64,000 bases of DNA from Comamonadaceae bacterium (GCA_013297875.1 JAAFIW010000009.1:62001-126000), one strand, 5' to 3'; shown: positions 36,124-44,678, counted from the first letter of the stretch. Notes: generated by a model not told the origin, from the sequence alone. Program-made: numbers and translations.

Positions 36124-37500
36124 TCAGAAGCCAAGCACCACGGCACCAGACAGCGTCGTGTTTTTGTAACGGAAATTAGGCAGGTTGGCCTGGTTGCGCG
36201 CATGCTCTGCCGAGAACAGCAAAGACCAGGTCGGCGACAGCGGCACCAGATGGCTGATGCCCGCCCGCCACTCGCGATCCTGGCGCGTCTCGGTCGGGCT
36301 GACCGAGGCGTCGGTGGCCTCATAGGACCGGCTCAAGGCACCCAGCCAGAAGGAAGTTGTCCAGTACCCGCCCCTTGCCAAGGGGCTGGCATACGACATG
36401 GCGTAGGTGGCCCGCAGCTCATGCGAGTCGTAGCTATAAAAGGCGCGTTGGGTCTTGTTGCGTTTCAATGCGTACTCGCCAGTAAGCACTTGTCCGGTGC
36501 CCACCTCATGGCTGATACGCGAGCGAAAACCATACAGGTGACCATCCAGCAAATCGGCGTTGGTGACATCAATGCGGTTAGCAAAGTTGCGGCGCTGATG
36601 GTCAATCGTGAAATCAATCAGGGTGCGCTCGTTGGGCCGCCAGGCCAGATCCAGCCCCACACCCTGGTTGCTCAGGTATTGATGGTTCTGTGCAACCACA
36701 TTCGACAGCAAAATGTGGGGGCGCAGGGTCAAACCCGACAGCGAGACGGGCAAGGGCTTGAATTGCAGGCCGGTGGACACATCCAGAACCTGCAGGTCGT
36801 AAGGCTTGTTGGCTCCGAGCCGCAACTGACTGCCCGAGGACGAGCGGTAGTTCACCAGATAAGCCCCCAAAGAGCTGACGATGCTGGCCGAGTTCTGCAA
36901 ATCCAGGTCATACAGATGCTGCAGCCGCAGACCCAGGTTCACATCGGTGTCGGCATCTGGTTTCTGGTCGTTGGCCAACAAACCCAGCACACCCGCCGAC
37001 AGCACCTGTGCGCTGTCGGTGCGGTAGGTCGGGTTGGATTGATGGCGCAAACCGAACACCACCGAGCCGCTGAGCTGCGAGCGCTGGTTGCGCTTGGACA
37101 CCTCAGCCGCCAGGGCCAGCGCCAGCTTGCGCTGATCGCCTTGCAGGCGCTTGTCTTGTAGCGCCGCACGCAGCATGCTTTCAGCCGCCGCATAAGACCC
37201 CAGCCGGAAATACAACAAGCCAATTTCGACACGTACATAGGGGTCGGCATCCGGATTGAGAAGCGAGCGCTCCAGCGCGGCAATACCGCCTTCGTAGTTG
37301 CCTTCTTTGACCAGCGTTTGCGCGTAAGCCGACCACAGTCCCAGGTCTTGGGGCTTTTGCAATACCTGTCGAAATGCTTCGTCACTCTGCCGATCCAAGG
37401 GCTCAGCGGCCCCGGTTTGTGCCGATGCGCCGACGCATGCGGCCAGCCCCATGAAACCGCCCAAGCCAAGGCGCAAAAAGCGTTTGGATAAATGCGACAT
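36124..37500 (-). CDS. Outer-membrane TPR/beta-barrel protein (SLAM/DUF560-like)
   Basis: 458 residues with a signal peptide (GLGGFMGLAACVGASAQ). About residues 35-135 form TPR-like helices (PQDLGLWSAYAQTLVKEGNY, EIGLLYFRLGSYAAAESML). About 150-458 are alternating beta strands ending with the C-terminal aromatic residue of an outer-membrane barrel (AVVLGF). The layout resembles surface lipoprotein assembly modulators (Slam) and their periplasmic-TPR relatives. Paired with the FecR protein downstream. Possible role: moving or displaying a surface protein; the client is not obvious in this window. Confidence 0.72.
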   Translation of the reverse strand: MSHLSKRFLRLGLGGFMGLAACVGASAQTGAAEPLDRQSDEAFRQVLQKPQDLGLWSAYAQTLVKEGNYEGGIAALERSLLNPDADPYVRVEIGLLYFRLGSYAAAESMLRAALQDKRLQGDQRKLALALAAEVSKRNQRSQLSGSVVFGLRHQSNPTYRTDSAQVLSAGVLGLLANDQKPDADTDVNLGLRLQHLYDLDLQNSASIVSSLGAYLVNYRSSSGSQLRLGANKPYDLQVLDVSTGLQFKPLPVSLSGLTLRPHILLSNVVAQNHQYLSNQGVGLDLAWRPNERTLIDFTIDHQRRNFANRIDVTNADLLDGHLYGFRSRISHEVGTGQVLTGEYALKRNKTQRAFYSYDSHELRATYAMSYASPLARGGYWTTSFWLGALSRSYEATDASVSPTETRQDREWRAGISHLVPLSPTWSLLFSAEHARNQANLPNFRYKNTTLSGAVVLGF

Positions 37501-37645
37501 GATGTCTACACCGTGTGGTTGCTGTCAGCCAAACACTATATCCCCCAACGGTTGGAAAGGGGGCCACGCCTTAGGCGAAGTGTTACGGATATGCGACGGC
37601 CAGCATGCGAATAATCCACGGCAAATACACCTGAAAGGCCGGCTG

Positions 37646-38320
37646 ATGCATCCCACCGCCATTGACAACGGACGCTTATTTTTCCAGTGCTACGTCAGCC
37701 CGGATGCAGATGTAACGGTTGTGGACATTGGCGCACAAAATGTCAATGGCTCCCTGCGCGAGCTGGCGCCGCGTGGTGCGCGGTATGTGGGGGTAGACTT
37801 TGCCGCCGGTGCTGGTGTGGACGTGGTGCTGGACGATCCCTACCAATTGCCGTTTGAATCAGCGTCGGTTGACGTGGTGGTCAGCAGCTCGTGTTTTGAG
37901 CACGTTGAGTTTTTCTGGCTGCTATTCACCGACATACTGCGCGTGCTCAAACCCGATGGACTTTTCTACCTGAACGCGCCTTCCAATGGCGAGTTTCACC
38001 GGTACCCGGTTGATTGCTGGCGGTTTTATCCAGACGCAGGATTGGCGCTTTTGAAATGGGCCAAACGATCCGGCTATGAACCGGCCCTGCTGGAGTCGTT
38101 CACCACCCGGCAACGGCTGGACATCTGGAACGATTTTGTGGCCGTGTTTCTGAAAGATGCATCCAGGCTCAGCCAACACCCGGCCCGCATGATGAACCAC
38201 ATCAGCCATTACACCAATGGCCGGATGCACGGTCTGCCAGGCATTCTGCGACCGCAGACGGAGCCGGAAGACCTGGCCAAGCTGCAAAAGTTGACAGGAA
38301 GCCTCAAGCCCTTGAATTAG
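37646..38320 (+). CDS. Class I SAM-dependent methyltransferase (Methyltransf_11 type)
   Basis: 224 residues from ATG 37646; earlier in-frame ATG codons lie in the divergent promoter region and would not match the fold. Motif I VTVVDIGAQNVNGSLREL; ARYVGVDFAAGAGVDVVLDD is motif II; VDVVVSSSCFEHVEFFWLL and RVLKPDGLFYLNAPSNGEFH follow. Resembles sugar-modifying methyltransferases. Divergent from the beta-barrel gene; at the edge of the glycan region, so probably part of it. Confidence 0.83.
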   Translation: MHPTAIDNGRLFFQCYVSPDADVTVVDIGAQNVNGSLRELAPRGARYVGVDFAAGAGVDVVLDDPYQLPFESASVDVVVSSSCFEHVEFFWLLFTDILRVLKPDGLFYLNAPSNGEFHRYPVDCWRFYPDAGLALLKWAKRSGYEPALLESFTTRQRLDIWNDFVAVFLKDASRLSQHPARMMNHISHYTNGRMHGLPGILRPQTEPEDLAKLQKLTGSLKPLN

Positions 38321-38332
38321 GGAGCCCATAAA

Positions 38333-38390
38333 TGCTATTTATTTAATAGCTGTTTGAGCAATAAATATATGGGCTGGTGGCTGGTTTTGT
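38333..38390 (+). repeat. Dispersed GCTAY/TGTTTGAGCA repeat
   Basis: GCTATT-N-AATAGCTGTTTGAGCA then TATATGGGCTGG, 12 bp after the methyltransferase stop and upstream of the esterase gene. Confidence 0.88.
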
Positions 38391-38482
38391 CATAAATCGA
38401 CGGCTCGGCAGCGACCCGGCGACAACCCGCGTGAAACCGGTAACAGGCAGCGTGCGTAAAGAGTCGGCATGATTGCCCGCCT

Positions 38483-39367
38483 ATGCCCACCCACATGACC
38501 CGCCGCACCGGCCTGCTGGCCGCCCTCGTCGCACTGCTTTCCGGCTGCTCGGCGTCCGGCGTGCTGGACAAACTGGTGCCCAGCGACAGCCACCGCATGG
38601 AGCCGGGCGTGGCGTATGGCCCCGATGCGCGCCACCAACTGGATATTTATCGCCCTTTGCAAAACCCCGCAGGCGCAGGCCACCCGGTGGTGCTGTTTTT
38701 CTACGGCGGCAGCTGGACGACCGGCGAGCGGGCGCAGTACCGGTTTGTGGGTGAAGCGCTGGCGCGCAACGGCGTGTTGGTGCTGGTGGCCGACTACCGC
38801 TTGAGCCCCCAGGTGCGCTACCCCGCGTTTTTGCAAGATGGCGCGCTGGCCACGCAATGGGTGTTTGACAACGCCGCCCGGCTGGGCGGTGACCGCGCCC
38901 GCATTCACCTGATGGGACACAGCGCAGGGGCCTACAACGTGGCCATGCTGGCACTGGACGCGCGCTGGCTCGCACCCGTGGGCCTGAAACCCGCGCAACT
39001 GGCCGGCTGGGTAGGCATTGCCGGGCCGTATGACTTTTTGCCCATTGGCAACCGCGACGTGCAGGTGGCATTCGAATGGCCCAACACCAAGCCCGACACC
39101 CAGCCCATTGCCCACGTATCGGCCGCCGCCCCCAAAAGCCTGCTGCTGGCAGCCAACAGCGACAGCCTGGTGAACCCGCAACGCAACACCGTCGGCCTGG
39201 CCAACCGCCTGCAAGCTGCCGGAGCCAGCACCCGCGTGGTGCTGTTTGACCGGGTCAACCACGTTACCGTGCTGGCCTCACTGGCCAGCCCCTTGACCTG
39301 GCTGGCACCCGTGCTGCCCGAGGTGCTGGGCTTTGTAAAAGAACCGCCGCAAAAAGCCTCACCGTAA
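38483..39367 (+). CDS. Alpha/beta-hydrolase esterase lipoprotein
   Basis: 294 residues with a lipoprotein leader (TGLLAALVALLSGCSASG; Cys near residue 21). HSL/carboxylesterase-like fold: VVLFFYGGSWTTGERAQYRF is the oxyanion-hole segment (YGGSW in place of HGGGW). The nucleophile is in LMGHSAGAYNVAMLALD (GHSAG, Ser near 154). The catalytic Asp and His come late in the chain (NSDSLV, RVNHVTV). Membrane-anchored esterase of unknown substrate. Alternative ATG four codons in (MTRRTGL) equally plausible. Sixty bp upstream of fba. Confidence 0.85.
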   Translation: MPTHMTRRTGLLAALVALLSGCSASGVLDKLVPSDSHRMEPGVAYGPDARHQLDIYRPLQNPAGAGHPVVLFFYGGSWTTGERAQYRFVGEALARNGVLVLVADYRLSPQVRYPAFLQDGALATQWVFDNAARLGGDRARIHLMGHSAGAYNVAMLALDARWLAPVGLKPAQLAGWVGIAGPYDFLPIGNRDVQVAFEWPNTKPDTQPIAHVSAAAPKSLLLAANSDSLVNPQRNTVGLANRLQAAGASTRVVLFDRVNHVTVLASLASPLTWLAPVLPEVLGFVKEPPQKASP

Positions 39368-39428
39368 AATTCCCCCTGCGGCACGCTGGCCGTAACCAAC
39401 CTGTAACTTCCCTGGGGACTTTTTAATC

Positions 39429-40493
39429 ATGGCACTCGTTTCGATGCGCGAGCTGCTGGACCACGCCGCCACCAATGGCTACGGCATTCCAGCCTTCAAC
39501 GTAAACAACCTGGAGCAGGTGCAAGCCATCATGGAAGCGGCCAAAGAAGTCGGTGCCCCCGTCATCATGCAAGCCAGCGCCGGTGCCCGCAAATACGCCG
39601 GCGAAGGCTTCTTGAAGCACCTGATTGCCGCTGCGGTCGAAACCTACCCGCAAATCCCCGTCGTCATGCACCAAGACCATGGCCAAAGCCCTGCGATCTG
39701 CCAGGGCGCGATGGATTTGGGCTTCAGCTCGGTGATGATGGACGGCAGCCTGGAAGCCGACGGCAAAACCATTGCCAGCTACGACTACAACGTTGACGTG
39801 ACGCGCAAAGTGGTCGACATGGCCCACAAACTGGGCGTGACGGTGGAAGGCGAGCTGGGCTGCCTGGGCAGCCTGGAAACCATGCAGGGCGACAAGGAAG
39901 ACGGCCACGGCACCGAGAGCACCATGACCATGGACCAACTGCTCACCGACCCCGAGCAAGCCGCCGATTTTGTGAAGCGCACCCAACTCGACGCGCTGGC
40001 CATTGCCATTGGTACCAGCCACGGCGCCTACAAATTCACCCGCAAACCCACCGGCGACATCCTGGCCATTGCCCGCATCAAGGAAATTCACCGCCGCATT
40101 CCCAACACCCATTTGGTGATGCACGGCAGTTCCAGCGTGCCCCAAGACCTGCTGGCCACCATCCGCCAATACGGCGGCGACCTGCGCGAAACCTACGGCG
40201 TGCCGGTAGAAGAAATTCAGGAAGCTATTCGATTCGGTGTGCGCAAAATCAACATCGACACCGACATCCGCCTGGCCATGACCGCCGCGATACGCCGGTA
40301 TCTCTTTGAAAACCCTGACAAGTTTGACCCGCGTGATTACTTGAAGCCTGCCCGGGAAGCCGCCAAACAGATTTGCAAGCAGCGGTATGTGCAGTTTGGG
40401 TGTGAGGGGCAGGGGGGAAAGGTGAAGGGGGATAGCTTGCAGGTGGTAGCGGGGAGGTATGCGCGGGGGGAGTTGGGGCAGGTGGTGAATTGA
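39429..40493 (+). CDS. fba: Fructose-bisphosphate aldolase, class II
   Basis: Zinc-dependent cleavage of fructose 1,6-bisphosphate. 354 residues. [19 protein letters not shown] start; [20 protein letters not shown] holds the zinc and catalytic residues (Asp and His); [40 protein letters not shown]; and [12 protein letters not shown]. Close to the CbbA/FbaA type of Comamonadaceae. It is usually grouped with pgk, pyk or tkt/gap in this lineage, but here it stands alone, 21 kb from tkt. Confidence 0.97.
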   Translation: MALVSMRELLDHAATNGYGIPAFNVNNLEQVQAIMEAAKEVGAPVIMQASAGARKYAGEGFLKHLIAAAVETYPQIPVVMHQDHGQSPAICQGAMDLGFSSVMMDGSLEADGKTIASYDYNVDVTRKVVDMAHKLGVTVEGELGCLGSLETMQGDKEDGHGTESTMTMDQLLTDPEQAADFVKRTQLDALAIAIGTSHGAYKFTRKPTGDILAIARIKEIHRRIPNTHLVMHGSSSVPQDLLATIRQYGGDLRETYGVPVEEIQEAIRFGVRKINIDTDIRLAMTAAIRRYLFENPDKFDPRDYLKPAREAAKQICKQRYVQFGCEGQGGKVKGDSLQVVAGRYARGELGQVVN

Positions 40494-40622
40494 GGGCCGA
40501 AGATCCTCGTCATTCAACGAGTTTCGTAACTGGCTGGCTCAAACCGTCCTGAACGGGGTGTTGCTGGCCGTGCCCAGCGCACAGACATGTTTTGAGCCAA
40601 ATCAGGCAAACGTGCACAGTGG

Positions 40623-40928
40623 TAGAGCACAAGCAGCTACTCATTTAGTAGCAAATCAGGCCGAATCGACTCCAGCACCGGCTTCGTGGCATGCATAGAT
40701 GTCGGGGGTCGCCCGACAGCGACTCACTTTTCTTTGCGTCGCCAAAGAAAAGTAAGCAAAAGAAAGGCGACCCGGCAGTCTGGGCCCCTTCGCTTCGCTG
40801 CGGGTACCTTGCGGTGCTCAAACCCAGTGGGGTCACGTGCAAACTCGCCTGCGGCTCAAACAAGCACGTGCCCTGATCCACTGGCTTTTGCGCTCCTCAG
40901 CCCAGCCTGAACGGGGTTTCTGTTTGCC
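40623..40928 (-). repeat. Large dispersed repeat, copy B (uninterrupted)
   Basis: Inverted partner of 5771-6218. Contains the same hairpin TTTTCTTTG-CAAAGAAAA (40729-40752) and the block GGTCACGTGCAAACTCGCCT. Copy A has a 164-bp insertion at the point matching about 40857-40880 here. Short open frames inside are repeat-derived and not credible genes. The 130 bp before it, 40494-40622, show nothing recognisable. Confidence 0.85.
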
Positions 40929-41247
40929 TCGATATCAAGCTTCGATTTAATGATTCGGCCCGATGAAACGCAGCAGCGACGGTCGCAATCTAAGGGGGTG
41001 ACATATCCGCAGCGGCGGGCAGCCGGGTGTGCGATGGAAAAATCGGAGCAAGGCGCGGCGCGGTCTTGAGCCCTCTACAAAACCCGATTCGCGTGATTGC
41101 GCAGATTTTCTCCAGCGCATGCCCGGCTGGCCGTCGCTTGCCAGCCAAGTCAAGCGAACAGGGGAGTTGAACAGCCTGCCCCCACCCCAGCCCTCCCCCG
41201 GGAGGGGAGGGAGCCAATACCGGTTCATTTATGTGCCAAACAGGTCG
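40929..41247. other. Non-coding composite repeat segment
   Basis: Contains GATGGAAAAATCGG (41031-41044) and CCTGCCCCCACCCC (41172-41185), each found again at about 42303-42316 and 42323-42336, in the same order and followed in both places by the short dispersed repeat. A GC hairpin CCCTCCC-N-GGGAGGGGAGGG lies near 41190-41212. Two composite copies flank the DUF433/DUF5615 pair and the 273-bp element. Confidence 0.6.
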
Positions 41248-41293
41248 CCAGCCCAGGATTTGATTGCTCGAGCAGCTATCTATTCAGTAGCGA
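41248..41293 (-). repeat. Dispersed repeat ending the DUF5615 toxin gene
   Basis: GCCCAGGATTTGATTGCTCG, AGCAGCTATCTATTCAGTAGC on the plus strand. The stop codon and last codons of the toxin gene (FATE-stop) lie in the hairpin arm, read in the element's sense direction. Confidence 0.85.
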
Positions 41294-41618
41294 AAGTATC
41301 AATCGCAACCATGACAAAGCTGCCTTTGACATGTGCGCCAAGCTTTGCCTCAAGCACCGGTAACAGCGGGACAAGGCTCGACAGCTCGTTTGACGCTGCA
41401 TCCAGTACGAACACGGAAATCGGAAGCGTTGCGGTGTTCTGTTGATATGGAAGATTCTTGTCAACCGTGATGAACGCATCGAATTTCGTTGCTGCAAGCG
41501 TGAGTAGCTGCCCGTTTTTGATGCCAGACCAGCCTTCGAACACGACGGTGGACACCTGGTGGGAAGGCAAAGCCCGGCGAAGTCGCGCCGGCACGCATTC
41601 ATCAAGCAGCAGGCGCAT
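41280..41618 (-). CDS. DUF5615 PIN-like toxin
   Basis: 112 residues from ATG 41618 (MRLLLDECVPARLRRALPSH), typical of the DUF5615/Mut7-C-like PIN group: N-terminal LLLDECV Asp/Glu, FDAFITVDKNLPYQQN with the later acidic residue, and SVFVLDAASNEL. Overlaps the antitoxin gene by 17 bp. The last codons and stop fall inside a dispersed repeat, so the natural C-terminus may have been replaced. Confidence 0.82.
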   Translation of the reverse strand: MRLLLDECVPARLRRALPSHQVSTVVFEGWSGIKNGQLLTLAATKFDAFITVDKNLPYQQNTATLPISVFVLDAASNELSSLVPLLPVLEAKLGAHVKGSFVMVAIDTFATE

Positions 41619-41820
41619 CGGCAGCCAGGCGCTCGCGCGCTGCTTCAAGAACCGCGACAGCGCGGCTGCGTGAGATCGAAGGAAAGTCCTCCAGAAATTC
41701 TTCGAGGGACGAAGAGCCTTCGAGGTAGTCGAACAGGTTCTTGACCGGCACGCGCGTGCCGGTGAAGCAAAGCGCGCCACTCATGATCTCGGGGTCACGC
41801 TTGACGAGGGATGAATCCAT
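41602..41820 (-). CDS. DUF433 antitoxin
   Basis: 72 residues from ATG 41820. VKRDPEIMSGALCFTGTRVP, then VKNLFDYLEGSSSLEEFLED, is the DUF433 winged-HTH signature; the C-terminal SISRSRAVAVLEAARERL helix follows. Precedes and overlaps the DUF5615 gene by 17 bp, the standard pairing. Confidence 0.87.
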   Translation of the reverse strand: MDSSLVKRDPEIMSGALCFTGTRVPVKNLFDYLEGSSSLEEFLEDFPSISRSRAVAVLEAARERLAADAPAA

Positions 41821-41953
41821 GGGTAACTCCGAAGCGAAATTGACTGGCATCAACAAAGTTGGACGATACCCGGCAGCCCGTCGCTTGCCAACCCCGCCAT
41901 GCCAACAAACCCTGGAAACCAGCAGCAGTAACCAGCACAACAAGCACCGTCCT

Positions 41954-42226
41954 TTCAACCTAGAAACAGCAGTTGGACGCGCCCGAGTGGGTCGCCATGG
42001 GGTGGGCTGGCAAGGCCCAGAGCAGGCTTGCCTGCGCTGCGCTTGGCTGTGGACGACGCAGGCTCTTGCCTGCCAGGAGGAGCAACGCAGCCAGCGCACG
42101 CCAGGGCGGCTCAATTGGGTGCGTAGCGTTCTCACCCAGTGGGTGAGCTCGCTCAACGCTACAAGTGTTTGATTTCATTGGAAAAAGTTACCGGGACGAA
42201 CGGTCAACTGCTGTTTCTAGGTTCAA
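41954..42226. mobile_element. 273-bp MITE-like element with 19-bp perfect terminal inverted repeats
   Basis: Termini AACCTAGAAACAGCAGTTG (41957-41975) and its exact reverse complement (42205-42223); symmetry extends a few bases outward with one mismatch. No coding potential inside. It lies 133 bp upstream of the DUF433 start, in the 696-bp gene-free stretch 41821-42516. Confidence 0.65.
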
Positions 42227-42379
42227 TATTTATCCCTTCGAACGCGAGCCAGTTTTTCTTGCGAACCCAAAGACACCCGCTGCCGCGGGCCGTCGGAGGT
42301 GTGATGGAAAAATCGGTGAACTTCCTGCCCCCACCCCGCAAGGGGAGGTAGCAAAACCGGGTCATTTCGGAGTCAAACA
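42227..42379. other. Second composite repeat segment
   Basis: Shares GATGGAAAAATCGG and CCTGCCCCCACCCC blocks with 40929-41247 and leads into another copy of the short repeat. No gene seen; 42431-42516 also holds nothing recognisable. Confidence 0.55.
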
Positions 42380-42430
42380 GCCCACCAGCCCATGAATACA
42401 TTGCTCAAGCAGCTACTTATTTAGTAGCAA
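42380..42430 (-). repeat. Dispersed GCTAY/TGCTTGAGCA repeat
   Basis: Plus strand reads GCCCATGAATACATTGCTCA, AGCAGCTACTTATTTAGTAGC: a full copy with a perfect GCTAC/GTAGC-type stem. Confidence 0.88.
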
Positions 42431-42516
42431 TACAGTAGCGAATCCCCATCCCCGTTGGGCCTAGCGGGGGATGAGTTGTTTGTCTTCGCCTAGTGTGACG
42501 CACCACCCTAGGTATT

Positions 42517-43023
42517 TCAGGTGCTTTCTGCGGGCTGCGCCACCAACTGTCCCAGAAACGCACCCAGCTGCAAATCGTCCAGCATGCCGAAGTGACTCAG
42601 GGCCACTGCCCCCCGCCGGTCAATCACCACCAGGCTGGGCGTGCCGCGAAAGCCGTAGGTTTGCATGGTTTGCGGGATCGCCTGGCCGGGCACGGCCATG
42701 TCGATGCCCACGGGGAAGGGCACGCGGTATTCGTGCATGAACACTTGCAGCGCGGCGGGGCCCATCACTGCGTGGTGCTCAAACACGGTGTGCAGGCCCA
42801 GCACCACCAGGTCTTCACGCGCAAAGGCCTGATGGATTTTGATGGCCTGGGGAATGCCGTGCGACACACAAGCCGGGCACAGCATTTGAAACGCATGCAG
42901 CACGACCACCCGGCCACGCAGCTCGGCCAGCGACGCGGGCGGGTTGGCACCCAGCCATTGCGACACCTGCAGCGCGGGTGCAAGTTCAGCCCTGTCAGTT
43001 GGGGCGTTTTGTCGGGTGGTCAT
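42517..43023 (-). CDS. Thioredoxin-fold redoxin (TlpA/peroxiredoxin-like)
   Basis: 168 residues from ATG 43023. Redoxin fold with RGRVVVLHAFQMLCPACVSH: the active-site CPAC takes the place of CxxC. GIPQAIKIHQAFAREDLVVL and FRGTPSLVVIDRRGAVALSH (cis-Pro loop TP) follow. No signal peptide, so cytoplasmic. Probably thiol-disulfide exchange or peroxide handling. 10 bp downstream of the AhpD-like gene, so co-transcribed with it. Confidence 0.83.
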   Translation of the reverse strand: MTTRQNAPTDRAELAPALQVSQWLGANPPASLAELRGRVVVLHAFQMLCPACVSHGIPQAIKIHQAFAREDLVVLGLHTVFEHHAVMGPAALQVFMHEYRVPFPVGIDMAVPGQAIPQTMQTYGFRGTPSLVVIDRRGAVALSHFGMLDDLQLGAFLGQLVAQPAEST

Positions 43024-43033
43024 GGCACTCACT

Positions 43034-43579
43034 TTACGCGGCGGGGTTCAGCGCGACTTTGGGGAAGTCCAGCGGCACCTCGAGCGCCACATTGATGTAG
43101 TTGGTAAACAGGTTCAGCGCCACGTGGGCCATGATTTCCACGATGTGTTCATCGTCAAAACCCACGGCCCGCAGCGCGGCCACGTCGTCGGCGGTGATCT
43201 GGGCGCGGTTGGCCACCACCTGCAACGCAAAGCGCAGGGCGGCAGCGGTTTTGGGGTCGGTGGACTGCCCGGCTTGCGCAGCCGCCATTTCCTGCGCGGT
43301 GGCACCTGCACCCTTGCCCAGCACGGTGTGGGCGGCCAGGCAGTATTCGCATTGGTTGCGCTGCGCCACGGCCACGGCAATTTGCTCGCCCAGCTTGGCA
43401 CCCAGCACGCCCTTGCCCAAGGCGCCAAATGCGCCCCACATGCTTTGCAGCGCGGCAGGCGAGTTGGCTACGGCCTTGAACATATTGGGCGTGGCACCGA
43501 AGGCACCGTGAATCTGGGTGAGCACGGCCTGGCGGTTGGCGGTGGTGTCGGCGGGGTTGATGAGTTGTACGCGGGTCAT
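43034..43579 (-). CDS. Carboxymuconolactone decarboxylase / AhpD-like protein
   Basis: 181 residues. The CMD-domain catalytic site QCEYCLAAHTVLGKG carries the CxxC and the following His of AhpD-type alkylhydroperoxidases. N-terminal FGATPNMFKAVANSPAALQS is typical of the uncharacterised peroxidase-related group. Paired with a CPAC redoxin gene 10 bp on and divergent from an AraC regulator, suggesting a small peroxide-defence or thiol-stress operon. Confidence 0.88.
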   Translation of the reverse strand: MTRVQLINPADTTANRQAVLTQIHGAFGATPNMFKAVANSPAALQSMWGAFGALGKGVLGAKLGEQIAVAVAQRNQCEYCLAAHTVLGKGAGATAQEMAAAQAGQSTDPKTAAALRFALQVVANRAQITADDVAALRAVGFDDEHIVEIMAHVALNLFTNYINVALEVPLDFPKVALNPAA

Positions 43580-43698
43580 GGTGAGTTCCTTTAGCGGGTT
43601 GAGTGATGCGTGCTGGATGGCACGGACGCCAGTTTGCTGCGCTGTGCGGTACGATGGGTATCATTCCGTCTGTTTTAGGTACCTTATCGTCCAACACC

Positions 43699-44571
43699 AT
43701 GGCCTCCGAATCACCCCCACCCGTTGACCGCCTGTCTGCGCTGCTGGAGCGCTTTCATGTGCGGGCCCAGTTGTTTCACTCGGGGCCGCTGTGCGGCGTG
43801 ACGCGTTTCATGGCCGAGCCGGGGCGCGGGTTTTTGCATGTGCTGCGGCGCGGGGAAATGGTGGTCACGCACCCGGCGGGGGTTGGTGTGGCGCGCCGCC
43901 AGTCGCTGCGCGAGCCCACGCTGTTGTTCTATCCGCAAGCGCTGCGCCATGACTTTCACAACGCGCCATCAGAAGGCTCGGACTTGACCTGCGCATCACT
44001 GAGCTTTGATGGCGGCGCGGCCCACCCGCTGGTGCGGGCGCTGCCAGCCCAGGTGGTGGTGCCGCTGGCTGCCGTGCAGGGGCTGGATGCTTCGCTCGCG
44101 CTGCTGTTTGCCGAGGCCGACCGCGTGCGCTGCGGCCACCGGCTGCTGGCCGACCGCCTGTTTGACGTGGTGCTGCTGCAGCTCCTGCGCTGGCTGCTGG
44201 ACCACCCACAACAAGGCGGCATGGAAAGCGGCCTGCTGTGCGGCCTGTGCGACCCGGCCCTGGCCCGCGCGCTGACCGCGCTGCACGAGCAGCCCGGCAC
44301 CGCCTGGAGCCTGGAAGCCATGGCCCAGCAAGCCGGCCTGTCGCGCAGCGCCTTTGCCGCCCGCTTCAAAGACACGCTGGGCACCACCCCGGCCGACTAC
44401 CTGACCGGCTGGCGCATCGCCATCGCCCAGTCGCGCCTGCGCCAGGGCCGCTCGGTGAAGTTCATTGCTGATGAACTGGGCTACGCCAACGCATCAGCCC
44501 TGTCGCGCGTGTTTGCGCAGCGGGTGGGCGTGTCGCCCCGGGTGTGGTTGGAGCGTGAGGCCTTACCTTGA
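43699..44571 (+). CDS. AraC-family regulator with cupin sensor domain
   Basis: 290 residues from ATG 43699. N-terminal Cupin_6-like part (about 20-180: GRGFLHVLRRGEMVVTHPAG), C-terminal double HTH (WSLEAMAQQAGLSRSAFAAR, then YLTGWRIAIAQSRLRQGRSV and ELGYANASALSRVFAQRVGV). Divergent from the AhpD-like/redoxin pair, with 119 bp between starts, so it likely controls that pair, as is common for this regulator group. Confidence 0.9.
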   Translation: MASESPPPVDRLSALLERFHVRAQLFHSGPLCGVTRFMAEPGRGFLHVLRRGEMVVTHPAGVGVARRQSLREPTLLFYPQALRHDFHNAPSEGSDLTCASLSFDGGAAHPLVRALPAQVVVPLAAVQGLDASLALLFAEADRVRCGHRLLADRLFDVVLLQLLRWLLDHPQQGGMESGLLCGLCDPALARALTALHEQPGTAWSLEAMAQQAGLSRSAFAARFKDTLGTTPADYLTGWRIAIAQSRLRQGRSVKFIADELGYANASALSRVFAQRVGVSPRVWLEREALP

Positions 44572-44573
44572 GC

Positions 44574-44628
44574 ACTATGAATTCAATAGCTGCTTGAGCA
44601 ATGAATCTCTGGGCCGGTGGCGGTTTTG
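44574..44628 (+). repeat. Dispersed GCTAY/TGCTTGAGCA repeat
   Basis: CAATAGCTGCTTGAGCAATG then TCTCTGGGCCGGTGG, 3 bp after the AraC stop. Nearly identical to the copy inside murU. Confidence 0.9.
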
Positions 44629-44647
44629 GTCTGATTTGATGGCTGTC

Positions 44648-44678
44648 TTGCTCCTTCCCCCGCTGGGGGAAGGAGCAA
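44648..44678. terminator. 14-bp perfect GC-rich hairpin, possible terminator
   Basis: TTGCTCCTTCCCCC and GGGGGAAGGAGCAA pair perfectly over 14 bp with a GCT loop, between the convergent AraC and DUF2237 genes. There is no long T tract, so termination is possible but unproven; it may be another dispersed hairpin. Confidence 0.5.

Noticed and set aside
40691-40910. Small open frames of 60-75 codons inside the large repeat (also in 5789-6231)
   Set aside because: They occur in all frames of a non-coding repeat, differ between the two copies, and lack ribosome sites.
40947-41228. Open frame of 93 codons upstream of the repeat copy near 41.25 kb
   Set aside because: Overlaps a composite repeat and a GC hairpin; no family and no credible start.
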